Origin: Serratia quinivorans
GTDB taxonomy: Bacteria; Pseudomonadota; Gammaproteobacteria; Enterobacterales; Enterobacteriaceae
Length of the DNA stretch: 64,000 nt
Assembly (NCBI RefSeq): GCF_946227985.1
Contig: NZ_CAMKGL010000007.1
Coordinates: forward strand, 158,850 to 222,849
Direction: 5' to 3'
Position numbers and translations under genes: made by a program
Notes under the pieces: generated by a model
What the model saw: the letters and a program-made list of their open reading frames with translations, nothing else
Told to the model about the DNA's origin: nothing
The model's database searches: none
Part shown: positions 41,652 to 52,597 of the stretch, piece after piece
How positions within the stretch are numbered: position 1 is the first letter of the stretch
How the letters are laid out: every line of letters begins with the position of its first letter

Positions 41652-42275
41652 ATGTCATACAGTGGCGAACGAGATCAATTTGCACCTAACATGGCCCTGG
41701 TGCCGATGGTGGTAGAGCAGACTTCACGCGGGGAGCGTTCTTACGACATCTATTCCCGCCTGCTGAAAGAGCGCATTATTTTCCTGACCGGCCAGGTCGA
41801 AGATCACATGGCCAACCTGATTGTGGCGCAGATGCTGTTCCTCGAAGCAGAAAGCCCGGAAAAAGACATTTTCCTCTACATCAACTCCCCGGGGGGCGTG
41901 ATCACTGCTGGCATGTCAATCTATGACACCATGAAGTTCATCAAGCCGGACGTCAGCACCATTTGTATGGGCCAGGCGTGCTCGATGGGCTCCTTCCTGC
42001 TGACTGCGGGTGCCAAGGGAAAACGTTTCTGTCTGCCTAATTCACGCGTGATGATCCACCAACCGCTGGGCGGCTATCAGGGCCAGGCGACGGATATCGA
42101 AATCCATGCGCGTGAAATCCTGAAGGTGAAGGCGCGCATGAATGAGCTGATGGCAGAACACACCGGCCAGACACTGGAGCAGATCGAACGCGATACCGAG
42201 CGCGATCGCTTTATGACCGCGGAAGAAGCGGTAGAATACGGTCTGGTTGACGGCATTCTGACGCACCGCAAGTAA
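41652..42275 (+). CDS. clpP: ATP-dependent Clp protease proteolytic subunit ClpP
   Basis: Serine peptidase forming a double heptameric chamber that works with ClpX or ClpA. It has 207 residues. The catalytic triad is S111 (GQACSMGSF), H136 ([10 protein letters not shown]) and D185, with the N-terminal propeptide of about 14 residues ending before ALVPMVVEQ. The ATG follows TAGGAGACGGTA. clpX starts 162 bases downstream, and the two are usually co-transcribed from the heat-shock promoter. Confidence 0.98.
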   Translation: MSYSGERDQFAPNMALVPMVVEQTSRGERSYDIYSRLLKERIIFLTGQVEDHMANLIVAQMLFLEAESPEKDIFLYINSPGGVITAGMSIYDTMKFIKPDVSTICMGQACSMGSFLLTAGAKGKRFCLPNSRVMIHQPLGGYQGQATDIEIHAREILKVKARMNELMAEHTGQTLEQIERDTERDRFMTAEEAVEYGLVDGILTHRK

Positions 42276-42437
42276 CACCACGCGGCTGGCGAGGTAATTG
42301 TGCGAGCCGATAGACTATAGTAATCAGAGCGGGCGTGGCTCGCTCTGGTGAGCATTATCGGCATTCCCGGTATGAATTCGGGGCGCACGGCCGCCGTGAT
42401 TTTCCTGCGGGACAAAGACTAAAGAAGAGGTTTACTG

Positions 42438-43709
42438 ATGACAGATAAGCGCAAAGACGGTTCAGGAAAGCTGCTGTACTGCTCTTTCTGCGGCAAAAGC
42501 CAGCATGAAGTGCGTAAGCTGATTGCCGGTCCGTCAGTGTATATCTGCGATGAATGTGTTGACCTGTGTAACGACATTATTCGCGAAGAGATTAAAGAAG
42601 TTTCACCGCATCGTGAGCGCAGCGCGCTGCCGACGCCGCACGAGATCCGCCACCACCTGGATGATTATGTCATCGGTCAGGAACCGGCGAAGAAAGTGCT
42701 GGCGGTAGCGGTGTATAACCACTACAAACGTCTGCGCAACGGCGATACCAGCAACGGTATCGAGTTGGGCAAAAGCAACATTCTGCTGATTGGTCCTACC
42801 GGTAGCGGTAAAACCTTGCTGGCGGAAACGCTGGCACGCTTCCTGGATGTGCCTTTCACCATGGCCGATGCCACCACGCTGACCGAAGCCGGTTATGTGG
42901 GTGAGGACGTGGAGAATATTATCCAGAAACTGCTGCAGAAATGTGACTACGACGTGCAGAAAGCCCAGCGCGGCATCGTCTACATCGATGAAATCGATAA
43001 GATTTCTCGTAAGTCAGACAATCCGTCCATTACCCGTGACGTTTCGGGTGAGGGCGTGCAGCAGGCGCTGTTGAAGCTGATCGAAGGCACTATTGCTGCC
43101 GTTCCCCCTCAGGGTGGCCGCAAGCATCCGCAGCAGGAGTTCCTGCAGGTTGATACCTCGAAAATCCTGTTTATCTGTGGCGGCGCATTTGCCGGCCTGG
43201 ATAAAGTGATCGGTCAGCGCGTTAATACCGGTTCCGGTATTGGTTTTGGCGCCACCGTAAAGGGCGAGTCTGAGAAGGCGACCGAAGGCGAACTGCTGCT
43301 GCAGGCTGAACCGGAAGATCTGATCAAGTTTGGCCTGATCCCTGAGTTCATTGGCCGTCTGCCGGTCGTGGCCACGCTGAGTGAGCTGAGCGAAGATGCG
43401 CTGATCCAGATCCTGAAAGAGCCGAAAAATGCCCTGACCAAACAGTATCAGGCATTGTTCAATCTGGAAGGTGTGGAGCTGGAGTTCCGTGAAGAAGCAC
43501 TGAACGCCATCGCCAGAAAGGCGATGAAACGCAAAACCGGCGCACGTGGCCTGCGTTCTATCGTGGAAGCTGCGCTGCTGGACACCATGTATGACCTGCC
43601 TTCAATGGAAAGCGTCGACAAAGTGGTGATCGACGAGTCGGTTATCGCCGGTCAGTCCAAACCGCTGCTGATTTACGGCAAACCGGAAGCACAGGCTTCA
43701 GGCGAATAA
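42438..43709 (+). CDS. clpX: ATP-dependent unfoldase ClpX
   Basis: AAA+ hexameric unfoldase that delivers substrates to ClpP. The 423 residues contain the N-terminal zinc-binding domain with C15, C18, C37 and C40, Walker A GPTGSGKT at 119-126, Walker [10 protein letters not shown], and the IGF-type ClpP-binding loop (near [13 protein letters not shown]). The start follows AGAAGAGGTTTACTG. It is followed by a terminator before lon. Confidence 0.98.
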   Translation: MTDKRKDGSGKLLYCSFCGKSQHEVRKLIAGPSVYICDECVDLCNDIIREEIKEVSPHRERSALPTPHEIRHHLDDYVIGQEPAKKVLAVAVYNHYKRLRNGDTSNGIELGKSNILLIGPTGSGKTLLAETLARFLDVPFTMADATTLTEAGYVGEDVENIIQKLLQKCDYDVQKAQRGIVYIDEIDKISRKSDNPSITRDVSGEGVQQALLKLIEGTIAAVPPQGGRKHPQQEFLQVDTSKILFICGGAFAGLDKVIGQRVNTGSGIGFGATVKGESEKATEGELLLQAEPEDLIKFGLIPEFIGRLPVVATLSELSEDALIQILKEPKNALTKQYQALFNLEGVELEFREEALNAIARKAMKRKTGARGLRSIVEAALLDTMYDLPSMESVDKVVIDESVIAGQSKPLLIYGKPEAQASGE

Positions 43710-43738
43710 TTAGCCAGTCAAACCAGAAAGTTAATGTC

Positions 43739-43770
43739 AAAATGGGGGATTTTATCCCCCATTTTTATTT
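43739..43770 (+). terminator. Terminator after clpX
   Basis: AAAATGGGGGAT-TTT-ATCCCCCATTTTT is a perfect 12-bp stem with T tail, ending clpPX. Confidence 0.9.
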
Positions 43771-43784
43771 CCTGCATTCTTGCC

Positions 43785-43812
43785 GTTGAATGTAAGAGAT
43801 TCATCCCCATAT
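43785..43812 (+). promoter_or_regulatory. Sigma-32 promoter of lon
   Basis: GTTGAAT (43785-43791), 13 bases, then CCCCATAT (43805-43812). This arrangement (GTTGAATG...ATCCCCATATAC) is nearly the same as the E. coli lon heat-shock promoter. Confidence 0.8.
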
Positions 43813-43904
43813 ACTCATTAACCAGATTTTATGAAACGTTTGATGCTTGCGTCTCATGAGATTCCCCCTCAACCTGGCGGAAGTTAAACTTAAGAGAGAG
43901 CTCT

Positions 43905-46259
43905 ATGAACCCTGAGCGTTCCGAACGCATTGAAATCCCCGTGTTGCCGTTGCGCGACGTGGTGGTTTATCCGCACATGGTGATCCCGTTATTTGTTGGC
44001 CGGGAAAAATCGATTCGGTGCCTCGAAGCAGCAATGGATCACGATAAAAAGATCATGCTGGTGGCACAGAAAGAGGCCTCAACGGATGAACCTGGCATTA
44101 ATGATTTATTCTCAGTCGGCACCGTAGCGTCGATCCTGCAAATGCTGAAATTGCCTGATGGCACGGTAAAAGTGCTGGTCGAAGGCCTGCAGCGGGCGCG
44201 TATTACTACGCTTTCCGACAGCGGCGAGCATTTTGCTGCCCAGGCAGAATATCTTGAGTCACCCGCGATTGACGAGCGTGAACAAGAAGTGCTGGTTCGC
44301 ACTGCAATCAATCAGTTTGAAGGCTACATCAAACTGAACAAGAAAATTCCACCGGAGGTGCTGACGTCATTGAACAGCATCGACGATGCTGCGCGCCTGG
44401 CGGATACCATCGCTGCGCACATGCCGCTGAAGCTCAGTGACAAGCAGTCGGTACTGGAGATGTTCGATATCACCGAGCGTCTTGAATACCTGATGGCGAT
44501 GATGGAATCGGAAATCGACCTGCTGCAGGTTGAGAAACGCATCCGTAATCGCGTCAAAAAACAGATGGAAAAAAGTCAGCGCGAGTACTATCTGAATGAG
44601 CAGATGAAGGCGATTCAGAAAGAACTGGGCGAGATGGACGATGCGCCGGACGAGCATGAAGCGCTGAAGCGCAAGATCGAAGCGGCGAAAATGCCGAAAG
44701 ACGCGCGTGAAAAAACCGAAGCGGAACTGCAAAAGCTGAAAATGATGTCGCCAATGTCTGCGGAAGCAACCGTGGTACGCGGCTACATCGATTGGATGCT
44801 GCAGGTGCCGTGGAATGCACGCAGCAAGGTTAAAAAAGACCTGCTCAAGGCGCAGGAAGTGCTCGATATTGATCACTACGGCCTGGAGCGCGTCAAGGAC
44901 CGTATCCTTGAGTATCTCGCAGTACAGAGCCGCGTAAGCAAAATCAAAGGGCCGATCCTGTGCCTGGTAGGGCCTCCTGGCGTGGGTAAAACCTCGTTGG
45001 GGCAGTCGATCGCTAAAGCGACCGGACGCCAGTACGTGCGTATGGCGTTGGGTGGCGTGCGTGACGAAGCGGAAATCCGCGGTCACCGTCGCACCTATAT
45101 CGGTTCCATGCCGGGCAAACTGATCCAGAAAATGGCCAAGGTTGGGGTGAAAAACCCGCTGTTCCTGCTCGATGAGATCGACAAGATGTCTTCCGACATG
45201 CGTGGCGATCCAGCCTCTGCACTGCTTGAGGTGCTGGATCCGGAACAGAACGTGGCGTTTAACGATCACTATCTGGAAGTGGATTACGATCTGTCCGACG
45301 TGATGTTCGTGGCGACCTCGAACTCGATGAACATTCCTGCGCCGTTGCTGGATCGTATGGAAGTGATCCGCCTGTCTGGCTATACCGAGGACGAGAAGCT
45401 TAATATTGCCAAGCAGCATCTGTTGCCGAAGCAGCTTGAGCGTAACGCCCTGAAGAAAGGTGAGTTGACGGTCGACGACAGCGCCATTACCGGCATTATT
45501 CGCTTCTACACCCGCGAAGCCGGGGTGCGTAGCCTGGAGCGTGAAATCTCCAAGCTGTGCCGTAAAGCGGTGAAAACGCTGCTGATGGACAAAAAGCTCA
45601 AGCATATCGAGATCAACGGCGACAACCTGAAGGATTACCTGGGCGTACAGCGTGTCGACTACGGCCGCGCGGATACCGAAAACCGGGTGGGCGAGGTTAC
45701 CGGTCTGGCGTGGACGGAAGTGGGTGGCGATCTGCTGACCATTGAAACCGCCTGCGTACCGGGCAAAGGCAAGCTGACCTACACCGGCTCGCTCGGTGAA
45801 GTGATGCAGGAATCTATCCAGGCTGCACTGACCGTGGTGCGTGCGCGCGCGGATAAATTGGGTATCAACCCTGATTTTTACGAAAAGCGCGATATCCACG
45901 TGCACGTACCGGAAGGCGCGACACCTAAGGATGGCCCAAGCGCCGGTATTGCGATGTGTACCGCGCTGGTTTCCTGCCTGACGGGCAACCCGGTTCGTGC
46001 CGATGTGGCGATGACCGGCGAGATCACGCTGCGTGGCCAGGTTCTGCCGATTGGTGGCCTGAAAGAGAAGCTGCTGGCGGCGCATCGCGGCGGTATCAAA
46101 ACCGTGCTGATCCCTTATGAGAATAAGCGCGATCTGGAAGAGATCCCGGCCAATGTTATCGCCGATCTGGATATTCATCCGGTGCAACGAATTGATGAAG
46201 TTTTGGACCTTGCGTTGCTCAATCCGGCCTTCGGCGCACTGCCGGTAGCGGCAAAATAG
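43905..46259 (+). CDS. lon: ATP-dependent protease Lon
   Basis: Homohexameric AAA+ serine/lysine protease that removes misfolded and short-lived regulators. It has 784 residues, as in E. coli. An N-terminal substrate-recognition domain ([19 protein letters not shown]) and coiled coil (about 190-270) are followed by Walker [10 protein letters not shown] near 356 and Walker [10 protein letters not shown]. The protease domain has the Ser-Lys dyad S679 in DGPSAGIAM and K722 in [10 protein letters not shown]. Heat-shock promoter upstream, terminator downstream. Confidence 0.98.
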   Translation: MNPERSERIEIPVLPLRDVVVYPHMVIPLFVGREKSIRCLEAAMDHDKKIMLVAQKEASTDEPGINDLFSVGTVASILQMLKLPDGTVKVLVEGLQRARITTLSDSGEHFAAQAEYLESPAIDEREQEVLVRTAINQFEGYIKLNKKIPPEVLTSLNSIDDAARLADTIAAHMPLKLSDKQSVLEMFDITERLEYLMAMMESEIDLLQVEKRIRNRVKKQMEKSQREYYLNEQMKAIQKELGEMDDAPDEHEALKRKIEAAKMPKDAREKTEAELQKLKMMSPMSAEATVVRGYIDWMLQVPWNARSKVKKDLLKAQEVLDIDHYGLERVKDRILEYLAVQSRVSKIKGPILCLVGPPGVGKTSLGQSIAKATGRQYVRMALGGVRDEAEIRGHRRTYIGSMPGKLIQKMAKVGVKNPLFLLDEIDKMSSDMRGDPASALLEVLDPEQNVAFNDHYLEVDYDLSDVMFVATSNSMNIPAPLLDRMEVIRLSGYTEDEKLNIAKQHLLPKQLERNALKKGELTVDDSAITGIIRFYTREAGVRSLEREISKLCRKAVKTLLMDKKLKHIEINGDNLKDYLGVQRVDYGRADTENRVGEVTGLAWTEVGGDLLTIETACVPGKGKLTYTGSLGEVMQESIQAALTVVRARADKLGINPDFYEKRDIHVHVPEGATPKDGPSAGIAMCTALVSCLTGNPVRADVAMTGEITLRGQVLPIGGLKEKLLAAHRGGIKTVLIPYENKRDLEEIPANVIADLDIHPVQRIDEVLDLALLNPAFGALPVAAK

Positions 46260-46292
46260 TGATGTATCGCAAAATCCATTGATAAAACTTAT

Positions 46293-46328
46293 GCTGGCAA
46301 GTCATTTCGGACTTGCCAGTCTTTTTTT
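46293..46328 (+). terminator. Terminator after lon
   Basis: CTGGCAAGTC and GACTTGCCAG pair around six bases, followed by CTTTTTTT. Confidence 0.9.
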
Positions 46329-46474
46329 GTACCGCTAAGTTAGACAGCTGTCGGCCCGCGTTTTGTCACGCTTCGGTGGCTTGCCAAGGCACGATGGGAT
46401 TGATATAACAGCTGCGCTGTCGCAACCGTAGGGATTTTTCGGTGCGACGATTGAATTCTAGAGGGGATGATAGA

Positions 46475-46747
46475 GTGAATAAGTCACAACTGATCGACAA
46501 AATTGCCGCAGGTGCTGATATTTCCAAAGCGGCAGCTGGACGTGCTTTAGATGCAGTGATTGCATCTGTTACTGACTCCTTGAAGGAAGGGGATGACGTG
46601 GCCCTGGTGGGTTTCGGTTCCTTCACCGTGCGTGAACGTTCGGCCCGTACCGGTCGTAACCCGCAAACCGGTAAAGAGATCAAAATCGCGGCAGCCAAAG
46701 TTCCGGCCTTCCGTGCAGGGAAAGCGCTGAAAGACGCAGTAAACTGA
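46475..46747 (+). CDS. hupB: DNA-binding protein HU-beta
   Basis: Histone-like nucleoid protein that bends DNA as HU-alpha/beta or beta/beta dimers. It has 90 residues. The HU signature [21 protein letters not shown] is present as expected (residues about 46-66), with [21 protein letters not shown] at the N terminus. GTG at 46475 is the start by alignment with E. coli HU-beta and the GAGGGG site; the open frame from 46442 is rejected. Usual place between lon and ppiD. Confidence 0.98.
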   Translation: MNKSQLIDKIAAGADISKAAAGRALDAVIASVTDSLKEGDDVALVGFGSFTVRERSARTGRNPQTGKEIKIAAAKVPAFRAGKALKDAVN

Positions 46748-46832
46748 TTGTTTGCGTCTAACCGTTTAGCGTTACAGGGCTTTGTAATAAACAATCACCT
46801 GACGCAACGGTGCTGGTAAGGTAAGATATAAG

Positions 46833-46860
46833 GCGCATCAGATTGATGCGCTTTTTTTAT
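46833..46860 (+). terminator. Terminator after hupB
   Basis: GCGCATCA-GAT-TGATGCGC followed by seven T. It lies between hupB and ppiD. Confidence 0.88.
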
Positions 46861-46929
46861 TTTTGTCGCAGGGAACGCGCCTGCGCAAGGGTGTTTTTAA
46901 TCCACATCACAGCGGAGTGTTGTCACACT

Positions 46930-48816
46930 ATGATGGACAATTTACGCGCGGCAGCTAATAACGTCGTGCTCAAAATCATCCTGGCCCTGATCATCTTGTC
47001 ATTTATTTTGACCGGGGTGGGTAACTACCTGATCGGCGGTTCCGGCGATTATGCAGCGAAAGTAAATGGTCAGGTGATCGAGCGCGCTCAGCTGGAACAG
47101 GCTTTCCAAAGCGAACGCAGCCGCATGCAGCAACAGCTGGGTGACCAGTTCTCTGCGCTGGCGGGTAACGAAGGTTATATGCAGCAGATGCGCCATCAGG
47201 CGTTGTCTCAGTTGATCGACAACATGCTGCTGGACCAATATGCCAAGAAATTAGGCCTGAGCGTCAGCGACGATCAGGTAAAGGACGCCATCCGCAAGGC
47301 GCCTTACTTCCAGACTAACGGTCAGTTCGATAACGCTAAATATCTCGATCTGATTAGCCGCATGGGTTACACCGCCGATAACTTTGCTCAATCAATGCGT
47401 CAGCAGCTGGTTAACCAGCAGGTGATCCAGGCCTTTGGCGGTTCGGGCTTTATTCTGCCTGCCGAAGCTCAGGATATGACGGCACTGGTGCTGCAACAGC
47501 GCGATGTTCGTCTGGCTACGCTGGATCTGAAAGCATTGCAGGCCAAGCAGACCGTGACCGACGACGAGCTGAAAGACTACTACAGCCAAAACAAGAACAG
47601 CTTTATTGCGCCAGAACAGGTCAAAGTAAGCTACATCCCAATGGACGCCGCTGCTATGCAAGACAAGGTGACGGTAACCGACGCGGATATCAGCGCCTAT
47701 TACGACCAGCACAAAAGCAGCTACGGCCAGCCTGAACGCAAGAACTACAGTGTGATCCAGTTGAAAACCGAGGCGGAAGCCAACGCGGTACTGGATGAAC
47801 TGAAGAAAGGCGGCGATTTTGCCACCCTGGCGAAAGACAAATCCACCGACATCATTTCACGCCGCACCGGCGGTGAACTGGGTTGGCTGGAGCCGGACAC
47901 CACTGCAGACGAACTCAAGCAGGCTAACCTGACCGAAAAAGGCCAGCTTTCCGGCGCCGTGAAGTCTTCAGTAGGTTATCTGGTGATCCGTCTGAACGAC
48001 ATCGAGCCGGAAAAAGTGAAACCCTTGAGCGAAGTGCATGACGCTATCGCCAAGCAGGTTAAGCAGGAGAAAGCGGTAGACGCTTATTACGCGTTGCAAC
48101 AGAAGGTGAGTGAAGCTGCTACCAGCGATAACGAGTCTCTGGCATCGGCCGAAGAGGCCGCAGGCGTGAAAGCGGTACAAACTGACTGGTTTACCCGCGA
48201 CAACATCCCGGCAGTGCTGAACTTCAAACCGGTCATTCAGTCGATTTTCGACGGTTCCCTGATTGGTGAAGGTGGCTCTCCGGGCAGCAACTCCGACGTG
48301 ATCAACGTTGATGGCGACCGTGCCTTCGTGATCCGCGTGTCTGGCCACAAGCCAGAGGGCATCGAACCGTTCGACCAGGTGAAAGATCGCGTGGCAGAAC
48401 TGGTCAAGCGCAACAAAGCGGAACAGGAAGCCAAACTGCAGGGCGAGAAACTGCTGGTTGAGCTGAAACAGGGCAAGGGCGACGAGGCGATGAAAGCCGC
48501 CGATCTCCGCTTTGGCAGCGTGCAGAAGATGGCGCGTGCGCCGGAAGACAGCCAACTGGTGCAGAGCGTGTTCGCACTGCCGCATCCGCAGGAAGGCAAG
48601 CCGGTCTATGGTATGTCGCAAGACCGCCAGGACAACGTGGTACTGATTGCGCTGGATGCCGTGAAGCCAGGCACCTTGTCGGCGGAAGAAATGAAAACCT
48701 TCGTCAGTAAAATGGAAGAAGGTGCAACTGGCGTGTCCTTTGACTCTCTGCTGGCCAGCCTGCGCAAAGAAGCCAAAATCACCATGGGTGCCGCTGAGCA
48801 GCAGCAACCTCAGTAA
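46930..48816 (+). CDS. ppiD: Periplasmic folding chaperone PpiD
   Basis: Membrane-anchored chaperone at the periplasmic exit of SecYEG. The 628 residues begin with one N-terminal membrane helix (about 15-35), then SurA-like N-terminal regions, a parvulin domain around 265-360 (RKNYSVIQLKTEAEANAVL, RTGGELGWLEPDT), and a C-terminal part. The parvulin domain of PpiD is considered catalytically inactive in E. coli. ATG 46930 starts MMDNLRAAANNVVL, equal to the family N terminus; the open frame upstream overlaps the hupB terminator. Confidence 0.97.
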   Translation: MMDNLRAAANNVVLKIILALIILSFILTGVGNYLIGGSGDYAAKVNGQVIERAQLEQAFQSERSRMQQQLGDQFSALAGNEGYMQQMRHQALSQLIDNMLLDQYAKKLGLSVSDDQVKDAIRKAPYFQTNGQFDNAKYLDLISRMGYTADNFAQSMRQQLVNQQVIQAFGGSGFILPAEAQDMTALVLQQRDVRLATLDLKALQAKQTVTDDELKDYYSQNKNSFIAPEQVKVSYIPMDAAAMQDKVTVTDADISAYYDQHKSSYGQPERKNYSVIQLKTEAEANAVLDELKKGGDFATLAKDKSTDIISRRTGGELGWLEPDTTADELKQANLTEKGQLSGAVKSSVGYLVIRLNDIEPEKVKPLSEVHDAIAKQVKQEKAVDAYYALQQKVSEAATSDNESLASAEEAAGVKAVQTDWFTRDNIPAVLNFKPVIQSIFDGSLIGEGGSPGSNSDVINVDGDRAFVIRVSGHKPEGIEPFDQVKDRVAELVKRNKAEQEAKLQGEKLLVELKQGKGDEAMKAADLRFGSVQKMARAPEDSQLVQSVFALPHPQEGKPVYGMSQDRQDNVVLIALDAVKPGTLSAEEMKTFVSKMEEGATGVSFDSLLASLRKEAKITMGAAEQQQPQ

Positions 48817-48851
48817 AGCGCCGCAGTTTTCTGCAACGCAATGCAATCCTC

Positions 48852-48876
48852 AAAGGCCGCTTTCGCGGCCTTTTCC
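48852..48876 (+). terminator. Terminator after ppiD
   Basis: AAAGGCCGC-TTTC-GCGGCCTTTT. Intrinsic terminator 36 bases after the ppiD stop. Confidence 0.85.
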
Positions 48877-48955
48877 ATATCTGAAATCCGCCAATTGCTG
48901 AAGTTTCCTCGCTGCGGCAAGGTGAGCTTGCTGTTAAACACAAGGAGGACACAGC

Positions 48956-49345
48956 ATGCAACTTACAGAAAAAAAAGCGGTAAATGAGAGTGGTTTTAGC
49001 GTCAAAGCCTTGCTGACCGTAGCACTGCTCTGCCTGACCGGGCCATCATTGGCCGCGGAAGAAAAAGCGGTTACCGGGCAACCGGTGCTCTCCGTGCCGG
49101 CGGCTAATGCCGGGCAGGGCGCAGAAGCCGCGGTGGCTGCCAATGATGAGGCATCAGTCAGTATCAATCAGGCCGATGCCGAACAACTGGCCAGTATACT
49201 TAAAGGCGTTGGATTGAAAAAAGCGGAGAGCATTGTGCGCTACCGCGAGCAAAATGGCCCCTTTACGCAGATTGAGCAGCTTCAGGAAGTACCGGGCATT
49301 GGGCCTGCACTGTTTGAAAGGAATCGTGCGCGGCTCAAAATGTGA
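48956..49345 (+). CDS. ybaV: ComEA-like helix-hairpin-helix protein YbaV
   Basis: A 129-residue exported protein: signal peptide (about 1-35, cleavage near SLAAEE), an Ala/Glu-rich linker, and a C-terminal helix-hairpin-helix domain (SINQADAEQLASILKGVGLKKAESIVRY and VPGIGPALFERNR). Such domains bind double-stranded DNA; homologues of ComEA bind DNA in the periplasm during uptake, but a role here is only inferred. AAGGAGGACACAGC is a strong ribosome site. The stop codon overlaps a CRP-type site of the next gene, fadM. Confidence 0.93.
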   Translation: MQLTEKKAVNESGFSVKALLTVALLCLTGPSLAAEEKAVTGQPVLSVPAANAGQGAEAAVAANDEASVSINQADAEQLASILKGVGLKKAESIVRYREQNGPFTQIEQLQEVPGIGPALFERNRARLKM

Positions 49346-49420
49346 TTTAGATCACGGCTGCGTGGCAAAGTGATAATGCAGCCCTTTTTCCTCTGCTACA
49401 TTTTACAGGTCTTACCAGTT
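49341..49420 (+). promoter_or_regulatory. fadM regulatory region: CRP site and FadR operator
   Basis: TGTGATTTAGATCACG (49341-49356) matches the CRP consensus TGTGA-N6-TCACA at 9 of 10 positions. TACAGGTCTTACCAGTT (49404-49420) matches the FadR operator AnCTGGTCnGACCAGnT at about 11 of 14. A -10-like TACATT lies at 49397-49402; with it the CRP site is centred near -61 and the FadR site covers the start. fadM is FadR-controlled in E. coli. Confidence 0.6.
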
Positions 49421-49439
49421 TGGCACTTTGACCAAATGG

Positions 49440-49470
49440 GTGAAGGAGTCGCTTGCGGCTCCTTCTTTCT
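49440..49470 (+). terminator. Terminator-like hairpin between ybaV and fadM
   Basis: GAAGGAGTCGC-TT-GCGGCTCCTTC followed by TTTCT. It lies downstream of the inferred fadM start, so it may terminate ybaV read-through, attenuate fadM, or both. Confidence 0.7.
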
Positions 49471-49500
49471 GTAATCATCAGGCAGGAGCGGTTGTTACCT

Positions 49501-49914
49501 ATGCACCAGACCTTTATCAAAGTCCGTGGTTATCATCTTGATGTTTATCAGCACGTGAACAACGCTCGCTATCTGGAGTTCCTGGAGGAGGCGCGATGGG
49601 ATTGGCTGGAGAACCAGGAAGGCTTCCGCTGGATGACGGAAAACAACATCGCCTTTATTGTGGTGAACATCAACATTAACTATCGCACCCCTGCGGTATT
49701 GGGCGACAAGTTACGCATTGACAGCCAGATGGTACAACTAAACGGCAAAAGCGGCGTGTTGAGCCAGAAGGTATTTCAGGATGCCACGGGGGCTCCGGTG
49801 GCGGATGCGCTGCTGACCTTCGTTTGTGTCGATCTGAAAACCCAGCGAGCATTGCCGATTGAGGGGCAACTACGTGAACACCTGCAGGTGCTCACGCCGC
49901 TTGAAGATAGGTAA
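49501..49914 (+). CDS. fadM: Long-chain acyl-CoA thioesterase FadM
   Basis: Cytoplasmic hotdog-fold thioesterase that hydrolyses long-chain acyl-CoA intermediates such as those from oleate degradation. It has 137 residues (E. coli 132). The active-site region DVYQHVNNARYLEFLEEARW carries the conserved Asp and the N-A-R motif. ATG 49501 (MHQTFIKVRGYHLDVYQ) is chosen by alignment and spacing from GGAGCGG. Upstream are CRP and FadR-type sites. Confidence 0.95.
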   Translation: MHQTFIKVRGYHLDVYQHVNNARYLEFLEEARWDWLENQEGFRWMTENNIAFIVVNININYRTPAVLGDKLRIDSQMVQLNGKSGVLSQKVFQDATGAPVADALLTFVCVDLKTQRALPIEGQLREHLQVLTPLEDR

Positions 49915-49949
49915 AGCAACGAGCGGCAAGCCGTGCCGCCGTTATTCAA

Positions 49950-50648
49950 TCAGACCAGCCCGGTCTTTTGCTTCAGGCTCGCCATCACTTCGGCCTTGTT
50001 GATTTGGTACTGCTTCAGCCCGTTGGCGCGCAGATGGCAGGCCGCACATTCACCGCAGCCATTGCCTTTGATGCCGTTGTAGCAGGTCAGGGTATCCTGC
50101 TGCACCAGTTCCAGCTGATGGTAGTAATCTGCCAGTGCCCAGGTTTCTGCCTTGTTCAGCCACATCAAAGGCGTTTCAAAGCGGATATCGCGGGCGATGC
50201 CCAGCACTATCGCCTGGTTCAGCGCTTTGACAAACTCATCGCGGCAGTCTGGGTAGCCGGAGAAGTCGGTTTCACACACGCCGGTGATTACCGCTTCAGC
50301 TTCGACCTGATAGGCATAAATCGCCGCCAGCGTCAGGAATAGAATGTTGCGGCCCTGCACAAAGGTGCTCGGTAATCCATTGCTCTGCGAGCTGTCGTAG
50401 GCGGGAACCGGAATGTTGTCACGGGTAAGGCTGCTGATCGCCAGCTCATTGAGCAGGCCTACGTCCAGCAGCTTATGCGCCTTGGCCCCCAGGGCCAAAG
50501 ACAGTTCCTGAGCTACCTCAATCTCGGCGCGATGGCGCTGGCCGTAATCGAAGGTGACGCAGTGAACTTCATCATACTGTTTCAATGCCTGAATCAAGCA
50601 GGTCGTGGAATCTTGTCCACCGCTGAAAACGACAACCGCGCGCTTCAT
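49950..50648 (-). CDS. queC: 7-cyano-7-deazaguanine synthase QueC
   Basis: Converts 7-carboxy-7-deazaguanine to preQ0, the precursor that (after QueF) Tgt inserts into tRNA. It has 232 residues. The PP-loop SGGQDSTTC lies at residues 9-17, and the zinc site [19 protein letters not shown] provides four cysteines. It belongs to the same pathway as queA and tgt about 38 kb upstream. Single gene converging on fadM. Confidence 0.97.
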   Translation of the reverse strand: MKRAVVVFSGGQDSTTCLIQALKQYDEVHCVTFDYGQRHRAEIEVAQELSLALGAKAHKLLDVGLLNELAISSLTRDNIPVPAYDSSQSNGLPSTFVQGRNILFLTLAAIYAYQVEAEAVITGVCETDFSGYPDCRDEFVKALNQAIVLGIARDIRFETPLMWLNKAETWALADYYHQLELVQQDTLTCYNGIKGNGCGECAACHLRANGLKQYQINKAEVMASLKQKTGLV

Positions 50649-50766
50649 AAAATAACCTCAATTTATTGCTGAGACCCTACCCGATACACATTCGGGCGGT
50701 AAGATAAAAATGCGTTGCGGCAGCAATGGTAGCAGAAATGGTGGCATACCGCAGGATCGGGCAAAT

Positions 50767-52530
50767 TCAGTCGGTGGATGGAGGCGTGGTATTTTTCACC
50801 GGCGGCGGTAGCCAGGCCTGGCAGAAATCGAACCAACCGTGGGCCGTCAGGGTGACGCCATGAATGCGCGGCGGCGCGCTGATTTGATACTGATAGTGAA
50901 ACAACGGAGTGATGATCGCTGCCGCCATAAGCTGCTGATAATAGTCTTTCAATTGCTGGTAACGTGCTTGCTGCGCCGGGAGCTGCTGGATCTGCTGCAG
51001 CGTGTGTTGCTGGTGCCGCCAGCGAGCCTCGGGCAGGATACCGCGCCACAGCGTATCTTGCCGTAGCCAGCTTTCCAGCGTGGCCTCCGGTGACTCTCCA
51101 ATCAGGTTATCCGCCAGCAGCAGGTCGGCCTGTTCGATTTGTTCGGCGCTTTGCCAGCGTTTACCTGCGTAGTAGCGCAATTCCAGCTCGCAGCCGTGTC
51201 GCGCCAACAGTTGCTGCAAGGCCACTGTGACCGTCTCCAGTTCTACCGGGGGCCGATACAGCAGCGTCAATTTAGCGGGCAGGGCAATATCCTCGTCAGC
51301 CTGATGCTGTGGAATTGACCAGCCGGGCAGCATCTCGCGACTGGGGGTGATGACGCTGTTGGGCACCGGCAGATTGGCCAACAGGCCGGATTGCTGGATC
51401 AGCATCAGCAGTTTTTTTCCCTGAGCCTCGCTGAGCACGCCGTGTTTCAAATTCACCGCCAGATAGCACCAACCCAGACTCATGCTCCTCTGTACCGGCC
51501 GCGCCAATGCCATTTCTTCCTGCTGACCGAGGGTAATGCGTACCGGATGCTGGCAACTGGTATAAGCATCACCGGTGTTCAGCTCGGGTGTGATCCAATA
51601 CTCGATGCTCTCAAGAAAAGGATGCTGCAAATGGTAAAACGGGTGTTGCTCCAGCCTGACCAGGTGCGGTTGGTTTAGCGTCAGTTTAAACGGGCCGGCT
51701 CCCATGCCCGAAGCCTCTGGATGGGTCAGCAAACAAGGCAACTCCGCCAGCCGGTGCGCCAGCCAGTAGTCCGGACACTGTAAATCCAACTGCAGGCACA
51801 GCGCATGGGGCAGGCTGATAGTGGCAACGTTGGCCAGGCTCGGTTGGCTGCGTGGATGTTGCTGCAGTTTTTCCAGCGTTTGCAGCAGTTGCTGGCCGGT
51901 CAGCGGCTCACCGTTGTGCCAGCGCAGTTGGCTGCGAAGAAAGAATTGCCAGCGCAGGCCGTCATGGCTGATTTGCCAATGGTGGGCCAGGTCGGATTGT
52001 GGCTCGGGATTACCGGTAATAAATCGCGTCAGGCCGGCATGCAGAGTGGCGACCAAATGCTGTTCGGCGCGGCCGGTCAGGGTCAGCGGATCCAGCGATT
52101 CGAGCGTGCGGTAGTAGGGGATACGCAGCGTTGGGCTGCCGGCCTGCCATTGACCACCAAGATGTGGACTGAGCAGTTCCTGTAAATGTTGTGGATCCAA
52201 CTGCGCCATTTCCAGCGCCCCCTGATGATCGCCATCCTTCAGCAACCTTTGAAGATGGGCAGCACGTAGCTCATCCGGCGTTTTCAGGCAGTGCAGATGC
52301 GCACGTTTACCGCGTCCGGGCTGGGACTGCCAGCTCAGCCAGCCCTGATCCTGCAGTTGTTGCACCAGCGTGCGGGCGTGGCGTTCGCTGCAATAGAACA
52401 TCGCCGCCAGCTCGCCGACGGTAATGGCGACCGGCGTGCCACCGAGCTGCTGGTACAGGCGTTGATACTGGCTGAGGCGGTGGTTCAGGCGTATGATGTA
52501 AATCCGGAACAGTTTTCCAGAATTGTTCAC
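50767..52530 (-). CDS. ybaE: SgrR-family transcriptional regulator YbaE
   Basis: Two-part protein of about 587 residues. The N-terminal winged-helix DNA-binding region ([25 protein letters not shown], about 30-80) is followed by a large solute-binding-protein (SBP family 5) domain, as in the sugar-phosphate stress regulator SgrR. It aligns with E. coli YbaE (RLNQYQRLW-type start, ARYW-free ligand domain, [11 protein letters not shown] end). The ligand is unknown. The start is uncertain: GTG 52530 has GGAAG five bases before it, while an ATG at 52551 is also in frame. Divergent from cof. Confidence 0.9.
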   Translation of the reverse strand: MNNSGKLFRIYIIRLNHRLSQYQRLYQQLGGTPVAITVGELAAMFYCSERHARTLVQQLQDQGWLSWQSQPGRGKRAHLHCLKTPDELRAAHLQRLLKDGDHQGALEMAQLDPQHLQELLSPHLGGQWQAGSPTLRIPYYRTLESLDPLTLTGRAEQHLVATLHAGLTRFITGNPEPQSDLAHHWQISHDGLRWQFFLRSQLRWHNGEPLTGQQLLQTLEKLQQHPRSQPSLANVATISLPHALCLQLDLQCPDYWLAHRLAELPCLLTHPEASGMGAGPFKLTLNQPHLVRLEQHPFYHLQHPFLESIEYWITPELNTGDAYTSCQHPVRITLGQQEEMALARPVQRSMSLGWCYLAVNLKHGVLSEAQGKKLLMLIQQSGLLANLPVPNSVITPSREMLPGWSIPQHQADEDIALPAKLTLLYRPPVELETVTVALQQLLARHGCELELRYYAGKRWQSAEQIEQADLLLADNLIGESPEATLESWLRQDTLWRGILPEARWRHQQHTLQQIQQLPAQQARYQQLKDYYQQLMAAAIITPLFHYQYQISAPPRIHGVTLTAHGWFDFCQAWLPPPVKNTTPPSTD

Positions 52531-52597
52531 TATTACTTCCGTAAATACCATCCCATACTGCAGGGACTGTAATCGCGTTCACATTCACGAGGTTTTT

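Noticed and set aside
44367..46187. Long antisense open frame (606 codons) opposite lon
   Set aside because: It mirrors the codon pattern of lon, has His/Arg/Gln-rich low-similarity composition, no ribosome site and no recognisable domain. lon is a certain gene.
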